Shown one piece after another: positions 41,970 to 51,357 of a DNA stretch of 64,000 bases (its first letter is position 1; every line of letters begins with the position of its first letter). Under the pieces are notes generated by a model. The model made no database searches, had not been told where the DNA came from, and saw nothing but the letters and a program-made list of their open reading frames with translations. Source of the stretch: Bradyrhizobium sp. CB2312 (GTDB lineage Bacteria > Pseudomonadota > Alphaproteobacteria > Rhizobiales > Xanthobacteraceae); contig NZ_CP121668.1 of assembly GCF_029714425.1 (NCBI RefSeq), forward strand, positions 5,291,501-5,355,500, in the 5' to 3' direction. Both the position numbers and the translations under genes were made by a program.

Positions 41970-43213
41970 GCGAACAAATCCCGCGCCTTGAGCAGCGCCT
42001 GTGCCAGATGATCGACTTCTTCCCGCGTATTATACATGCCGAACGAGGCCCGGCAGGTGGCAGTCACATTGAACCGCTCTAAAAGCGGCATCACGCAATG
42101 GGTGCCGGCCCGCACCGCGATGCCCTGGCGGTCGATCACGGTCGCGACGTCATGGGCGTGTGCGCCCTTGAGCTCGAACGAGATCACCGGGCCCTTGCCG
42201 CGGGCCGTTCCGATCAGCCGCAGCGAATTGATCTCGCGCAGCTTCTCCTGGGCGTAGGCAGTCAGGTCGGCTTCGTGCGCGGCGATGCGCTCCTTGCCGA
42301 TCGAATTGACGTAATCGATGGCGGCGCCAAGCCCGACGGCCTCGACGATCGCGGGCGTACCCGCCTCGAACTTGTGCGGGGGATCGCCATAGGTGACGAC
42401 ATCACGCGAGACCTCGCGGATCATCTCGCCACCACCATTGTAAGGGCGCATCGCGACGAGGTGGTCGTACTTGGCCCAGAGCACGCCGATGCCGGTCGGC
42501 CCGTAAACCTTGTGGCCCGTGAAGACGTAGAAGTCGCAGCCGAGATCCTGGACGTCGACGGGCAGATGCACCGCACCCTGGCTGCCGTCGACCAGCACGG
42601 GAATGCCGCGCGCGTGGGCGATTTTGACGACGTCCTTGATCGGCACGATGGTGCCGAGCGCATTCGACATCTGCGTGATCGCGACCAGCTTGGTCTTCGA
42701 CGTCAGCAGCTTCTCGAACTCGTCGATGAGGAAATTGCCCTCGTCGTCGACCGGCGCCCACTTGATCACGGCACCTTGCCGCTCCCTGAGGAAATGCCAG
42801 GGAACGATGTTGGAGTGGTGCTCCATGATCGAAAGGACGATCTCGTCGCCGTCCTTGATGTTCGGGCCACCCCACGACGACGCCACCAGATTGATCGCCT
42901 CGGTCGCGTTGCGGGTGAAGATCACTTCCTCAGTCCGGGACGCGTTGATGAACTGCGCCACCTTGGCGCGGCCGCCCTCATAGGCTTCGGTCGCAGCGTT
43001 GGCCAGGTAGTGCAGGCCACGATGCACGTTGGCGTATTCGCTCGTATAGGCCTGCGTCATGCGGTCGAGCACGGACTTCGGCTTCTGCGCCGAGGCCGCG
43101 TTGTCGAGATAGACCAGCTTCTTGCCGTAGACCTGCATGGCCAGCGCCGGAAAGTCCTCGCGCACGCGCGCAACGTCATAGGCGCCGTTCTTGACTGCGG
43201 GATGGGTGCTCAT
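41966..43213 (-). CDS. sufS: SufS-type cysteine desulfurase
   Basis: This 415-residue group II cysteine desulfurase has the PLP lysine at about Lys235 in FTGHKVYGPTG and the persulfide cysteine at about Cys373 in RAGTHCVMPLL. It strips sulfur from cysteine for the SufBCD scaffold. Group II enzymes usually need SufE or SufU; neither gene is in this window. It overlaps sufD and sufT by 4 bases on each side. Confidence 0.96.
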   Translation of the reverse strand: MSTHPAVKNGAYDVARVREDFPALAMQVYGKKLVYLDNAASAQKPKSVLDRMTQAYTSEYANVHRGLHYLANAATEAYEGGRAKVAQFINASRTEEVIFTRNATEAINLVASSWGGPNIKDGDEIVLSIMEHHSNIVPWHFLRERQGAVIKWAPVDDEGNFLIDEFEKLLTSKTKLVAITQMSNALGTIVPIKDVVKIAHARGIPVLVDGSQGAVHLPVDVQDLGCDFYVFTGHKVYGPTGIGVLWAKYDHLVAMRPYNGGGEMIREVSRDVVTYGDPPHKFEAGTPAIVEAVGLGAAIDYVNSIGKERIAAHEADLTAYAQEKLREINSLRLIGTARGKGPVISFELKGAHAHDVATVIDRQGIAVRAGTHCVMPLLERFNVTATCRASFGMYNTREEVDHLAQALLKARDLFA

Positions 43214-44532
43214 GACCGCCGCTCCAGCCAGCGCTCGGCGATGCCGATCACGTGCTCACGCAATCCGTCATCGGCGATCTGCTCGATCGCCTCACCGACG
43301 AAGGCCTGGATCAGCAGCGCCTGGGCCTGCTTCTCCGGCAGGCCGCGGGCCTTCAGATAGAACAGCAGGCTGTCGTCCAGCGCGCCGGCGGTCGCGCCGT
43401 GGCCGCAGGAGACATCGTCGGCAAAGATCTCGAGCTCGGGCTTGTTGTCGGCCTCGGCTTCGTCCGAGAGCAGCAGTGCGCGAGTCATCATCTTGCCGTC
43501 GGTCTTCTGCGCGTCGGGACGAACGATGATGCGGCCCTGGAACACCGAATGGGCGCGATCGTCGATCACGGCACGGAAGACCTCGCGGCTGACGCAGTTC
43601 GGCACGGCATGATCAACCACCAGCGTGGTGTCGCCATGTTCGGTCTTCTGCAACAGGTTCACGCCATTGGCGGAGAGCTCGCTGCCCTCGCCTGCCAGCG
43701 TGATGAAGCCCTGCAGGCGGCTGACGGCCGCGCCTGTGGTCATGTTGAAGAAATTCAGCTTCACATTCGCACCGACCGTGACGAACTGCGAGGTCACGTT
43801 CACCGCATCAGGCGCATCGTCCATCAGGCGGATATGCGCGACGTCGGCGTCATCGCCGATCCAGAGGATCACCGCATCGTTGACCTGATAGCTGCTCGCC
43901 TTCCCGGCTGCGACGAAGCTCTCGACGACTGTGGCGCGCACGCCTTTGCCGATCCGCAGATGCGAGCGGGTGAACGCGGACGCACCGGCCGCAGTCGCGA
44001 TGTGGATGACCTGGATAGGCGCAGACAGCTGCGTACCGTCGGCCACCGAGACCACGACGCCATCCGTCGCCATGGCCGCATTGAGCGAGATCACGGCATC
44101 GGTCGCGGCAGTCTGGAGGAGGTCACCGGCCGCAGGATTGGCCTCGTTCGCCAGGACCTCGCGCAACGTCTTGAGGCTCACTTCGGACGCGAGCGCCTTG
44201 ACGTCGGAGAGATCGGCAATAAACACGCCATCGACCAGCACCAACTTGCGGGCGCCCGCGATCGCGTGCGCCTTCACAGCCTCGGCGGCACCTTTCAGCG
44301 CAGCCGCATCGGGGCTGGCCGCCAGCGGCAGCACCTCGCCGACCAGCGCGCGCAGATCGGTGTATTTCCACTCCTCGATCCGGCGATGCGGCAGGCCGAG
44401 ACGCTCATAGGTCTCGAACGCCTCGCGGCGCACCGCAACGACCGCCGGCGAACCCGGCAAGCGGCCTTCGGCGCTGGCGAAGAGATCGCTCACCGCACGG
44501 CCGTTCCCGGTCTTTGCCACAGCAACGTTCAT
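43210..44532 (-). CDS. sufD: Fe-S assembly protein SufD
   Basis: This 440-residue protein is the SufD partner of SufB in the SufBC2D scaffold complex. The C-terminal beta-helix half includes AHSVFQGRIIVRPDAQKTDGKMM and SCGHGATAGALDDSLLFYLKARGLPEKQAQALLIQAFV, with the His that helps form the cluster site. It is needed for iron entry. A GTG at 44535 is an alternative start. The gene lies 11 bases after sufC and overlaps sufS by 4 bases. Confidence 0.95.
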   Translation of the reverse strand: MNVAVAKTGNGRAVSDLFASAEGRLPGSPAVVAVRREAFETYERLGLPHRRIEEWKYTDLRALVGEVLPLAASPDAAALKGAAEAVKAHAIAGARKLVLVDGVFIADLSDVKALASEVSLKTLREVLANEANPAAGDLLQTAATDAVISLNAAMATDGVVVSVADGTQLSAPIQVIHIATAAGASAFTRSHLRIGKGVRATVVESFVAAGKASSYQVNDAVILWIGDDADVAHIRLMDDAPDAVNVTSQFVTVGANVKLNFFNMTTGAAVSRLQGFITLAGEGSELSANGVNLLQKTEHGDTTLVVDHAVPNCVSREVFRAVIDDRAHSVFQGRIIVRPDAQKTDGKMMTRALLLSDEAEADNKPELEIFADDVSCGHGATAGALDDSLLFYLKARGLPEKQAQALLIQAFVGEAIEQIADDGLREHVIGIAERWLERRS

Positions 44533-44543
44533 CACAAAAATCC

Positions 44544-45293
44544 TTACGCGTCCTCGAACTGGGCGTAGCCGGACGCCTCCAGCTCCAGCGCCAGATCCTT
44601 GGCACCGCTCTTCACGACCCGACCGCGCGACATCACGTGCACGAAATCAGGCACGATGTAGTTCAGAAGCCGCTGATAGTGGGTGATGACGACCATCGCG
44701 CGCCCCGGCGAGCGCAGCGCGTTGACGCCGTCGGCGGCGATGCGCAGCGCGTCGATGTCGAGGCCGGAATCCATCTCGTCGAGGATGCACAGGCTCGGCT
44801 CGAACAGCGCCATCTGAAGCACCTCGTTGCGCTTCTTCTCGCCGCCGGAGAAGCCGACATTGACGCCGCGCTTGAGCATGTCCTGCGGGATGTTCAGCGA
44901 CTTCGAGACCTCGCGCACCTTCTTCAGGAAGTCCGGGGTGGAATATTCGCTCTCGCCGCGCGCCTTGCGCTGAGCATTCAGCGCGGTGCGCAGGAAGGTC
45001 ATGGTGGCGACACCGGGGATTTCGACCGGATACTGGAACGCCAGGAAAACGCCCTTGGCGGCGCGTTCCTCGGGAGCCATCTCCAGGAGATCCTCGCCCT
45101 TGAACAGGATCTGGCCGTCGGTGACCTCGTAGCCGGGCTTGCCGGCGATGACGTGCGAGAGCGTCGACTTGCCGGAGCCGTTCGGCCCCATGATCGCGTG
45201 CACCTCGCCCTCGTTCACGGTCAGCGTCAGCCCGTGGAGGATCTCACGCTCCTCGACACGAACCTTGAGGTCTTTCACTTCAAGCAAAGCCAT
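44544..45293 (-). CDS. sufC: Fe-S assembly ATPase SufC
   Basis: This 249-residue ABC-type ATPase has the Walker A GPNGSGKST near residue 38, the signature VGFSGGEKKRNEVLQM, and Walker B LCILDEMDSGLDID. It drives conformational change in SufBC2D. The ATG at 45293 begins the typical MALLEVKDLKVRVEEREIL sequence; the upstream extension is not conserved-looking and reaches back into the sufB end. The gap to sufB is 61 bases. Confidence 0.96.
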   Translation of the reverse strand: MALLEVKDLKVRVEEREILHGLTLTVNEGEVHAIMGPNGSGKSTLSHVIAGKPGYEVTDGQILFKGEDLLEMAPEERAAKGVFLAFQYPVEIPGVATMTFLRTALNAQRKARGESEYSTPDFLKKVREVSKSLNIPQDMLKRGVNVGFSGGEKKRNEVLQMALFEPSLCILDEMDSGLDIDALRIAADGVNALRSPGRAMVVITHYQRLLNYIVPDFVHVMSRGRVVKSGAKDLALELEASGYAQFEDA

Positions 45294-45354
45294 CTTGGTA
45301 TCCAGTCTATTCAATTGATTTTGGAGCGCCGCAGCGCGCCGCGAGGATCGGCGA

Positions 45355-46851
45355 TCAGCCGACCGACCCTTCAAGCGAGATCGAGATCAGCTTCTGCGCT
45401 TCCACCGCGAATTCCATCGGCAGTTGCTGCAGCACGTCCTTGACGAAGCCGTTGACGACGAGGCCGACGGCCTCTTCCTGCGAAAGGCCGCGCTGGATGC
45501 AGTAGAACAGCACGTCCTCGGAGATCTTCGAGGTCGTTGCTTCGTGCTCGAACGTTGCCGACGAGTTCTTGGCCTCGATGTACGGCACGGTGTGCGCGCC
45601 GCATTTGTCGCCGATCAGCAGCGAATCGCAGGCGGTGAAGTTGCGCGCGCCAGTCGCTTTCCGGTGCGCGGTGACGAGACCGCGATAGGTGTTCTGCGAC
45701 TTGCCCGCCGCGATGCCCTTGGAGATGATGCGGCTCGACGTGTTCTTGCCGAGATGGATCATCTTGGTGCCCGAATCGACCTGCTGGAAGCCGTTCGAGA
45801 TCGCGATCGAGTAGAACTCGCCGCTCGAATTGTTGCCACGCAGGATACAGCTCGGGTACTTCCAGGTGATCGCCGAGCCGGTTTCGACCTGGGTCCAGGA
45901 GATCTTGGAACGATCACCGCGGCAGTCGCCACGCTTGGTGACGAAGTTGTAGATGCCGCCCTTGCCTTCCGAATTGCCCGGATACCAGTTCTGCACCGTC
46001 GAATATTTGATCTCGGCGTCATCAAGCGCGACGAGTTCGACCACGGCGGCGTGCAGCTGATTCTCGTCGCGCTGCGGCGCGGTGCAGCCTTCGAGATAGG
46101 AGACGTAGGAGCCCTTGTCGGCGATGATCAGCGTGCGCTCGAACTGGCCGGTGTTGCGCTCGTTGATGCGGAAATAGGTCGACAGCTCCATCGGGCAGCG
46201 CACGCCCGGCGGCACGTAGACGAACGAGCCGTCGGAGAACACCGCCGAGTTCAGCGTTGCGTAGAAATTGTCCGAGGTCGGAACCACGGAGCCGAGATAT
46301 TTCTGCACCAGCTCGGGATGCTCGCGGATCGCCTCCGAGATCGGCATGAAGATCACGCCGGCCTTCTTCAGCTCCGCCTTGAACGTGGTCGCAACCGAGA
46401 CCGAATCGAAGACCGCGTCGACCGCGATCTTGCGGCGGGCGGGATCTTCCTCGCCCACCTTGGGCTCGACGCCTTCGAGCATGGCGACTTCCCGCAAGGG
46501 GATGCCGAGCTTCTCGTAGGTCTTCAGGATCTCCGGATCGATCTCGTCGAGCGAGGTCACCGTCTTCTTCGGCTTCGGCGCCGCGTAATAGTAGATGTCC
46601 TGGAAGTCGATCCTGGGATACTCGACGCGCGCCCAGGTCGGCTCGGTCATGGTCAGCCAGCGCCGATAGGCCTCCAGCCGCCACTGGAGCATCCAGGCGG
46701 GCTCGTTCTTTTTCTGCGAGATGAATTTTACGATCTCTTCCGACAGCCCCTTGGGAGCCTTCTCGGAGTCGATCAGGGTCTCAAACCCATAACGATACTG
46801 GTCGACGTCGATGCGCTTCACGCGCTCGACCGTCTCTTGTACGGCTGGCAT
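45355..46851 (-). CDS. sufB: Fe-S assembly scaffold SufB
   Basis: This 498-residue protein is SufB, the main scaffold subunit on which clusters are built. Characteristic blocks are [35 protein letters not shown] and [56 protein letters not shown], with the cluster-site Cys in the latter region. The ATG at 46851 has GGAGGAT upstream. The 113-base gap to the desulfurase gene holds a possible Irr-type site, so suf transcription may restart here under iron control. Confidence 0.96.
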   Translation of the reverse strand: MPAVQETVERVKRIDVDQYRYGFETLIDSEKAPKGLSEEIVKFISQKKNEPAWMLQWRLEAYRRWLTMTEPTWARVEYPRIDFQDIYYYAAPKPKKTVTSLDEIDPEILKTYEKLGIPLREVAMLEGVEPKVGEEDPARRKIAVDAVFDSVSVATTFKAELKKAGVIFMPISEAIREHPELVQKYLGSVVPTSDNFYATLNSAVFSDGSFVYVPPGVRCPMELSTYFRINERNTGQFERTLIIADKGSYVSYLEGCTAPQRDENQLHAAVVELVALDDAEIKYSTVQNWYPGNSEGKGGIYNFVTKRGDCRGDRSKISWTQVETGSAITWKYPSCILRGNNSSGEFYSIAISNGFQQVDSGTKMIHLGKNTSSRIISKGIAAGKSQNTYRGLVTAHRKATGARNFTACDSLLIGDKCGAHTVPYIEAKNSSATFEHEATTSKISEDVLFYCIQRGLSQEEAVGLVVNGFVKDVLQQLPMEFAVEAQKLISISLEGSVG

Positions 46852-46935
46852 TCCATCCTCCGCTCGCGGTTTCAAGGACCGCGGTGGATCAAACTCGGAC
46901 GAGTATTACGATGTTTTCTGGCCGAAAGCACGCGC

Positions 46936-46949
46936 TTAGAACCGTTCAA
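46936..46949. promoter_or_regulatory. Possible Irr-box-like site before sufB
   Basis: TTAGAACCGTTCAA resembles the rhizobial iron control element TTAGAA-N3-TTCTAA: the left half is exact and the right half matches 4 of 6 positions. It lies 85 bases upstream of the sufB start, between the first desulfurase gene and sufB. Iron control of suf by Irr or RirA is known in rhizobia. This particular site is unproven. Confidence 0.4.
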
Positions 46950-46964
46950 GCCGTGTTTCGTCGC

Positions 46965-48104
46965 TTACGCTCTAAGTAGGGTATTACCCAGCTTTCGCCA
47001 AGCCTCTAACGCCCTATTGATGTCATCTGGTTCTGTGGACCAGCCCAGACTGAGACGCACCGCTCCCTGGGCGACGGTGGCATCATACCCCATCGCCGAC
47101 AGCACGTGCGACGGCTGGACCTTGCCCGAGGAGCAGGCCGAGCCGGAGGACACGGCGACCCCTTCGAGGTCGAAGCCGATCACGGCAGTCTCGGCCTTCA
47201 GGCCGGGTGCGGTAAAAAGAACCGTGTTCGGCAATCGCTCCACGTCGTCCGCGAAGATGGTGCCTCCGGCGACGCCGCGAAGTCCATTTTCCAAGCGATT
47301 CCTGAGGGTTATCATCCGCTCCACATCTTCCGGGAGAGTCTGAAGCGCCGCCCTCACCGCTGCACCGAACCCGGCAATGCCTGCGACATTCTCGGTTCCC
47401 GCGCGGCGGTTCAGCTCCTGGCCGCCGCCCCGCAGCACCGGCTCCAGCCCGGCGATTCCCTCAGCGACAACCAGTGCGCCGACGCCCTTGGGACCGCCGA
47501 TCTTGTGCGCAGAAAAGGTCGCAAGGTCCGCGCCTACCGCGTTAATATTGAAAGCAATTTTGCCGAGCGCCTGGATCGCGTCGACATGCAGGAGGCCGCC
47601 GACCTCGCGGACGATCCGCGCGGCTTCGGTGACCGGCTGGACCGCGCCGGTCTCGTTATTGGCCGCCATGATCGAGACCAGCGCCGGCGGACCGTCGCCA
47701 AGCAGTGCCTTCAGGTGATCGAGATCGATTACGCCCGAGCGCGTGACCCGGATCTGACCGATCCTGTCGGCCGGGAACCGGCCGCCTGCCAGCACCGAGG
47801 CATGCTCGATAGAAGAGACCAGCAGCCGTTCGACAGGGCCGCCAGAGGGACCGCGCAGACCGGGCGAGAGCGCCAGCGCATTGGCTTCGGTTCCAGCGGA
47901 TGTGAAGACAACGTTCCGCGGCAGCGCACCGGTGGCCGCCGCAAGCGCGGCGCGGGCCTCCTCGACCAGCCGTCGCGCCTCGCGCCCCTCGGCATGAACC
48001 GAGGACGGATTGCCGACCAGGTCCCAGGCAGCGAGCATCGCGTTCCGCGCTTCAGTGCGGAGCGGTGTGGTCGCGTTCCAGTCGAGATAAACACGGCGCG
48101 GCAT
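46965..48104 (-). CDS. IscS/NifS-type cysteine desulfurase
   Basis: This 379-residue group I cysteine desulfurase has the PLP lysine near Lys201 in TFSAHKIGGPKGVGAL and the catalytic cysteine near Cys324 in SSGSACSSGKVQPSHVL. It opens with YLDWNATTPLR. It is the first gene of the suf cluster, as is common in alphaproteobacteria, which gives the operon two different desulfurases. It may feed other sulfur pathways or replace SufS in some conditions. Promoter region is shared with the divergent hydrolase. Confidence 0.95.
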   Translation of the reverse strand: MPRRVYLDWNATTPLRTEARNAMLAAWDLVGNPSSVHAEGREARRLVEEARAALAAATGALPRNVVFTSAGTEANALALSPGLRGPSGGPVERLLVSSIEHASVLAGGRFPADRIGQIRVTRSGVIDLDHLKALLGDGPPALVSIMAANNETGAVQPVTEAARIVREVGGLLHVDAIQALGKIAFNINAVGADLATFSAHKIGGPKGVGALVVAEGIAGLEPVLRGGGQELNRRAGTENVAGIAGFGAAVRAALQTLPEDVERMITLRNRLENGLRGVAGGTIFADDVERLPNTVLFTAPGLKAETAVIGFDLEGVAVSSGSACSSGKVQPSHVLSAMGYDATVAQGAVRLSLGWSTEPDDINRALEAWRKLGNTLLRA

Positions 48105-48455
48105 TGAGTATTATGTTACCTTGCATAGCGGGACCTGGTCGGCCCGCCTCGCTGCCCGACATGGGCCGCCGCCGCGCACTTGGCAACCGTGATTCCGAAA
48201 CCGCAGCCGGCGATGACGCCGCCATGACACGCTAACACCTTGCGCCCATTGAGTGATGTTCAAGATGCTTGCTTTTTGCCCCGCAGCCTATGTTAGAACG
48301 CGGCCGTCAAGTCACCGCGCGCCATTCGCGCATCACCGCGAGGCGCACGCCTTCTCATCCTTCATTCGCGCTTTCGTCGGCATCAAAGTCGACGAAGCCA
48401 CAATCGGTTGATTGCCGAGGAACCTCGCTCCAGCACATCAATCAAGAGATCATCG
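48105..48455. other. Divergent intergenic region upstream of the suf cluster
   Basis: This 351-base gap separates the suf operon from the divergent hydrolase gene. I see no gene, Rrf2/IscR regulator or long palindrome. The minus-strand leader just before the desulfurase start is AT-rich (GGTAACATAATACTCA), a likely promoter area. Confidence 0.45.
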
Positions 48456-49103
48456 ATGCCTGAAGTCATTTTCGCCGGCCCCGCTGGCCGTCTCGAAGGC
48501 CGCTATCACCCGGCCAAGCAGAAGAACGCGCCGATCGCGATGATCCTGCATCCGCATCCGCAGTTTCACGGCACGATGAACCATCAGATCGTGTACCAGT
48601 GCTACTACGCCTTCGCGCATCGCGGCTTCTCGGTGCTGCGCTTCAATTTCCGCGGCGTCGGCCGCAGCCAGGGCTCGTTCGACCACGGCACCGGCGAACT
48701 GTCCGATGCCGCCGCCGCGCTCGACTGGGCGCAGACCATCAATCCCGAGGCGCGTGCCTGCTGGGTCGCCGGCTTCTCGTTCGGCGCCTGGATCGGCATG
48801 CAGCTTCTGATGCGCCGCCCCGAGGTCGAGGGTTTCATCTCGATCGCGCCGCCGGCCAATCTCTACGACTTCTCGTTCCTCGCGCCCTGTCCCTCGTCCG
48901 GCCTGATCGTGCATGGCGAGAAGGACGCCGTGGTGCCGCCGAAGGACGTCAACACCCTGGTCGAGAAGCTGAAGACGCAGAAGGGCATCGTGATCGACCA
49001 GCAGATCATCCCCGGCGCCAACCACTTCTTCGACGCCAAGCTCGAGCCGCTGATGGAGACCATTACGGCGTATCTGGACATGCGTCTCGCCAACGTCCGG
49101 TGA
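48456..49103 (+). CDS. Alpha/beta-hydrolase (dienelactone-hydrolase-like)
   Basis: This 215-residue hydrolase has HPHPQFHGTMNHQIVY near the oxyanion region, FNFRGVGRSQGSFDHGTGE, and the nucleophile elbow GFSFGAW (Ser near 109). The acid Asp is in HGEKDAVVPP and the base His in PGANHFF. This is the conserved YcjY-like or KANL3-like small hydrolase group, widespread and essential-looking in alphaproteobacteria but without an assigned substrate. The ATG at 48456 was chosen because the upstream codons lack protein character. Confidence 0.85.
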   Translation: MPEVIFAGPAGRLEGRYHPAKQKNAPIAMILHPHPQFHGTMNHQIVYQCYYAFAHRGFSVLRFNFRGVGRSQGSFDHGTGELSDAAAALDWAQTINPEARACWVAGFSFGAWIGMQLLMRRPEVEGFISIAPPANLYDFSFLAPCPSSGLIVHGEKDAVVPPKDVNTLVEKLKTQKGIVIDQQIIPGANHFFDAKLEPLMETITAYLDMRLANVR

Positions 49104-49115
49104 GGCCGTAACCTT

Positions 49116-49201
49116 GTAGCCCGGATGGAGCGAAGCGAAATCCGGGACACTCTTTCCGCTGATACAAGGCCCCGGATTGCGCTTCGCTCCATCCGGGCTA
49201 C
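49116..49201. repeat. Palindromic repeat, GTAGCCCGGATGGAGCG type
   Basis: Perfect 22-base outer arms begin with GTAGCCCGGATGGAGCGAAG at 49116 and end at 49201. Inner arms CCGGG/CCCGG-type continue the stem. The element abuts the decayed SMR gene and may have truncated it. Confidence 0.88.
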
Positions 49202-49211
49202 GGCGCCCAAC

Positions 49212-49300
49212 TCAAGCCAGCTTGAGCGCAGCTATCCCCCCCAGCCCACGTCGAGTGCGCCGGCGATCACCAGCATCAGCCAGGCGAGGGATGACGACAT
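49212..49300 (-). pseudogene. Frameshifted N-terminal remnant of an SMR (SugE-like) transporter
   Basis: From the ATG at 49300 the frame reads MSSSLAWLMLVIAGALDVGW, the first helix of a small multidrug resistance protein of SugE type. It then stops at 49232-49234 after a run of G. In the shifted frame the sequence continues IAALKLA and ends at 49212. SMR proteins normally continue for about 105 residues; the rest is missing and a palindromic repeat lies 11 bases away. It starts 4 bases after the GST stop, so the two were probably once co-transcribed. Confidence 0.7.
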
Positions 49301-49304
49301 CGGC

Positions 49305-49982
49305 TCAGGCCGCGAGCTTGAGGAGATGCGCATCGTGCCGGACGAGGAAGGCGCGTAGCAGTTGCGGATAGTCCGCCCCGACCGCGGTACGGACGCTCGG
49401 GCGCTTCGCGAGCTCGGCGCGCCAGGCGCGGACCTTCGGCACATCCTTGAAGATGCCATGCTCGGTCAGTTCGTCGAAGAGATCGAAATAGCGAAAGACC
49501 GGCGCGAACACCGCATCGACCAGGCTAAACGCCTCGCCGGCGAAATAAGGCCCAGCGCCGAGCGCGGCTTCCACGCGCGCGAACTTCGCGACAAGGGCCT
49601 GACGCTTGCTTTCGAAGGTCGCCGGATCCGTCGCGGTCTCGAGGCCCCAGAGATCACCGAGGATCGCCGAGCCGAACTCCATCCAGGCGCGATGCTCGGC
49701 ACGCTTCAAGGCATCGGCCGGATGCAGCTTGGCGCCGGCTTGCGTCTCCTCGATGTATTCGCAGATCACGTTGCTCTCGAACAAGGCCACCTCGCCCTTG
49801 TCCGTCGTCACCACCAGCACCGGCACCTTGCCGAGCGGCGAGATCTTCAAGAACCAGTCGGGCTTGTTGGCGAGATCGATGTCGATCCGCTCGAACGGAA
49901 CGCCCTTCTCCTTCAGCGCGATCACGGCGCGCTGCACATAGGGGCAAAGCTTGTGGCTGATCAGTTTCAGTGATGCGGTCAT
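49305..49982 (-). CDS. Glutathione S-transferase, omega/beta-like
   Basis: This 225-residue GST has an N-terminal thioredoxin-fold domain with LCPYVQRAVIALKEKGVPFE (Cys13-Pro in the active site, as in omega-type enzymes), the cis-Pro loop KVPVLV, and the ESNVICEYIEE glutathione-binding block. The C-terminal domain is helical and ends LVRHDAHLLKLAA. A Cys in place of Tyr/Ser suggests thiol-transferase or dehydroascorbate reductase activity. The upstream region holds three regularly repeated palindromes. The start at 49982 avoids reading through these. Confidence 0.92.
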   Translation of the reverse strand: MTASLKLISHKLCPYVQRAVIALKEKGVPFERIDIDLANKPDWFLKISPLGKVPVLVVTTDKGEVALFESNVICEYIEETQAGAKLHPADALKRAEHRAWMEFGSAILGDLWGLETATDPATFESKRQALVAKFARVEAALGAGPYFAGEAFSLVDAVFAPVFRYFDLFDELTEHGIFKDVPKVRAWRAELAKRPSVRTAVGADYPQLLRAFLVRHDAHLLKLAA

Positions 49983-50003
49983 GGCAACGATCCCGGCAGT
50001 TAG

Positions 50004-50064
50004 ATGCAACTGCATCCAAGATAGATGCATTTGCATTCTTCTGTCAAGATCAATGCATCTGCAT
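50004..50064. promoter_or_regulatory. Three ATGCAnnTGCAT palindromes before the GST gene
   Basis: ATGCAACTGCAT (50004-50015), ATGCATTTGCAT (50025-50036) and ATGCATCTGCAT (50053-50064) share 5-base arms around a 2-base centre. First and second copies are 21 bases apart (two helical turns) and second and third 28. They lie just upstream of the GST start on the minus strand. They look like a set of operators for a dimeric MarR- or TetR-type repressor. Confidence 0.7.
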
Positions 50065-50093
50065 TTAACCGGCTGTGGCCGTGGGCTGCCCCC

Positions 50094-51194
50094 TCAGGGC
50101 CGCGCGATCACCCCGCCCGTCATGGGCATCGGAACGCCCGTGGTGGCCGGATAGGACAGCGGCAGGCCCTTGAGGCCGCGGACGGCGAGGAAGCCGAAGG
50201 CCTGCGCCTCGATGGCGTCGGAGGCCCAGCCGAGGGTCTCGGCGGCCTCGACCGTGGCCGAGCCCACCCTCTCCCGCAGCATCCGCAGCATGGTCAGGTT
50301 GCGGGCGCCGCCGCCACAGACGATCCAGCTCCGCGGCCGCCGCGGCAGCAGCGGCATGACACGGGCGATCGCGGCAGCGGTGAAGGCCGTGAGCGTCGCC
50401 GCGCCGTCGGCCGGCGCGACCTCGCCGAGCTTGAGCGCTGCGAAATCGTTTCGATCGAGCGATTTCGGCGGCGGGCTTGCGAAGAACGGCAGCTCCAGCG
50501 CCCGCGCGATCCAGGCGTCGTCGACCTTGCCGAGCGCGGCGAACTTGCCCTCCGCGTCGAACGCCTGGTTCATGGTGCGGTACATGAAATCGTCGAGCAG
50601 CGCATTGCCGGGCCCGGTGTCGCAGGCGATCAGCGTGTCGTTGCCGTCGATATAGGTGACATTGGAGACCCCGCCGATATTGACCACGACGATCGGCCCT
50701 TCGCGCTCCAGCGAATTGGCGAGCGCGCGGTGGTAGACCGGCACGAACGGCGCGCCCTGCCCGCCCGCCTCGACGTCGGCAGCGCGGAAATCATGCATCA
50801 CGGGGATATGGATCGCCCTGGCGAGCGCCGGCCCGTCGCCGATCTGAACCGTCATCCGCTTCTCGGGCCGGTGCAGCACGGTCTGGCCGTGGAAGCCGAC
50901 GATGTCGATGTCCTCCGGTCGCATCCGATTCTGGGCGACGAAGGCGGCGACCGCCTCGGCATGGGCCTGCGTCACCGCGCGCTCCGCCTCGGCGAGGACG
51001 CCGGGGCGGGCATCGCGCCGCGGCAGGTGCACGGCCTCGGACAGCGCCTGGCGCAGCAGATTGCGCTCCGCCGGGCTATAGGGCCGGTAGCTGGACGGTC
51101 CGAATGCCTTCACCTGTTTTCCGTCGGTCTCGATCAGCGCGACATCCACCCCGTCCAGCGAGGTGCCGCTCATCAAGCCGAGTGCCGTCAACAT
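50094..51194 (-). CDS. anmK: Anhydro-N-acetylmuramic acid kinase
   Basis: This 366-residue protein is AnmK, which opens and phosphorylates 1,6-anhydro-N-acetylmuramic acid during murein recycling. It starts MLTALGLMSGTSLDGVDVALIE, with the GTSLDG ATP-site loop, and continues with GFHGQTVLHRP, NIGGVSNVTY and CDTGPGNALLDD. The ATG at 51194 (or 51197) is preferred; a frame extends 39 codons upstream without conserved features. It is divergent from tyrS. Confidence 0.94.
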   Translation of the reverse strand: MLTALGLMSGTSLDGVDVALIETDGKQVKAFGPSSYRPYSPAERNLLRQALSEAVHLPRRDARPGVLAEAERAVTQAHAEAVAAFVAQNRMRPEDIDIVGFHGQTVLHRPEKRMTVQIGDGPALARAIHIPVMHDFRAADVEAGGQGAPFVPVYHRALANSLEREGPIVVVNIGGVSNVTYIDGNDTLIACDTGPGNALLDDFMYRTMNQAFDAEGKFAALGKVDDAWIARALELPFFASPPPKSLDRNDFAALKLGEVAPADGAATLTAFTAAAIARVMPLLPRRPRSWIVCGGGARNLTMLRMLRERVGSATVEAAETLGWASDAIEAQAFGFLAVRGLKGLPLSYPATTGVPMPMTGGVIARP

Positions 51195-51357
51195 CATCTC
51201 AAGCGGGCCTCGACGTCCCCTGCCCCGACGCCTGACTTGTATCAAACAAGTACATCTTATAATGCCACAGCGCGCATTTTTGCGGCAGCCCGGCTGACGC
51301 TGGTTCCGCAACTTGCCGCAATGATCGTAAAATAAGAATGATCAGGCACGCCGACAG

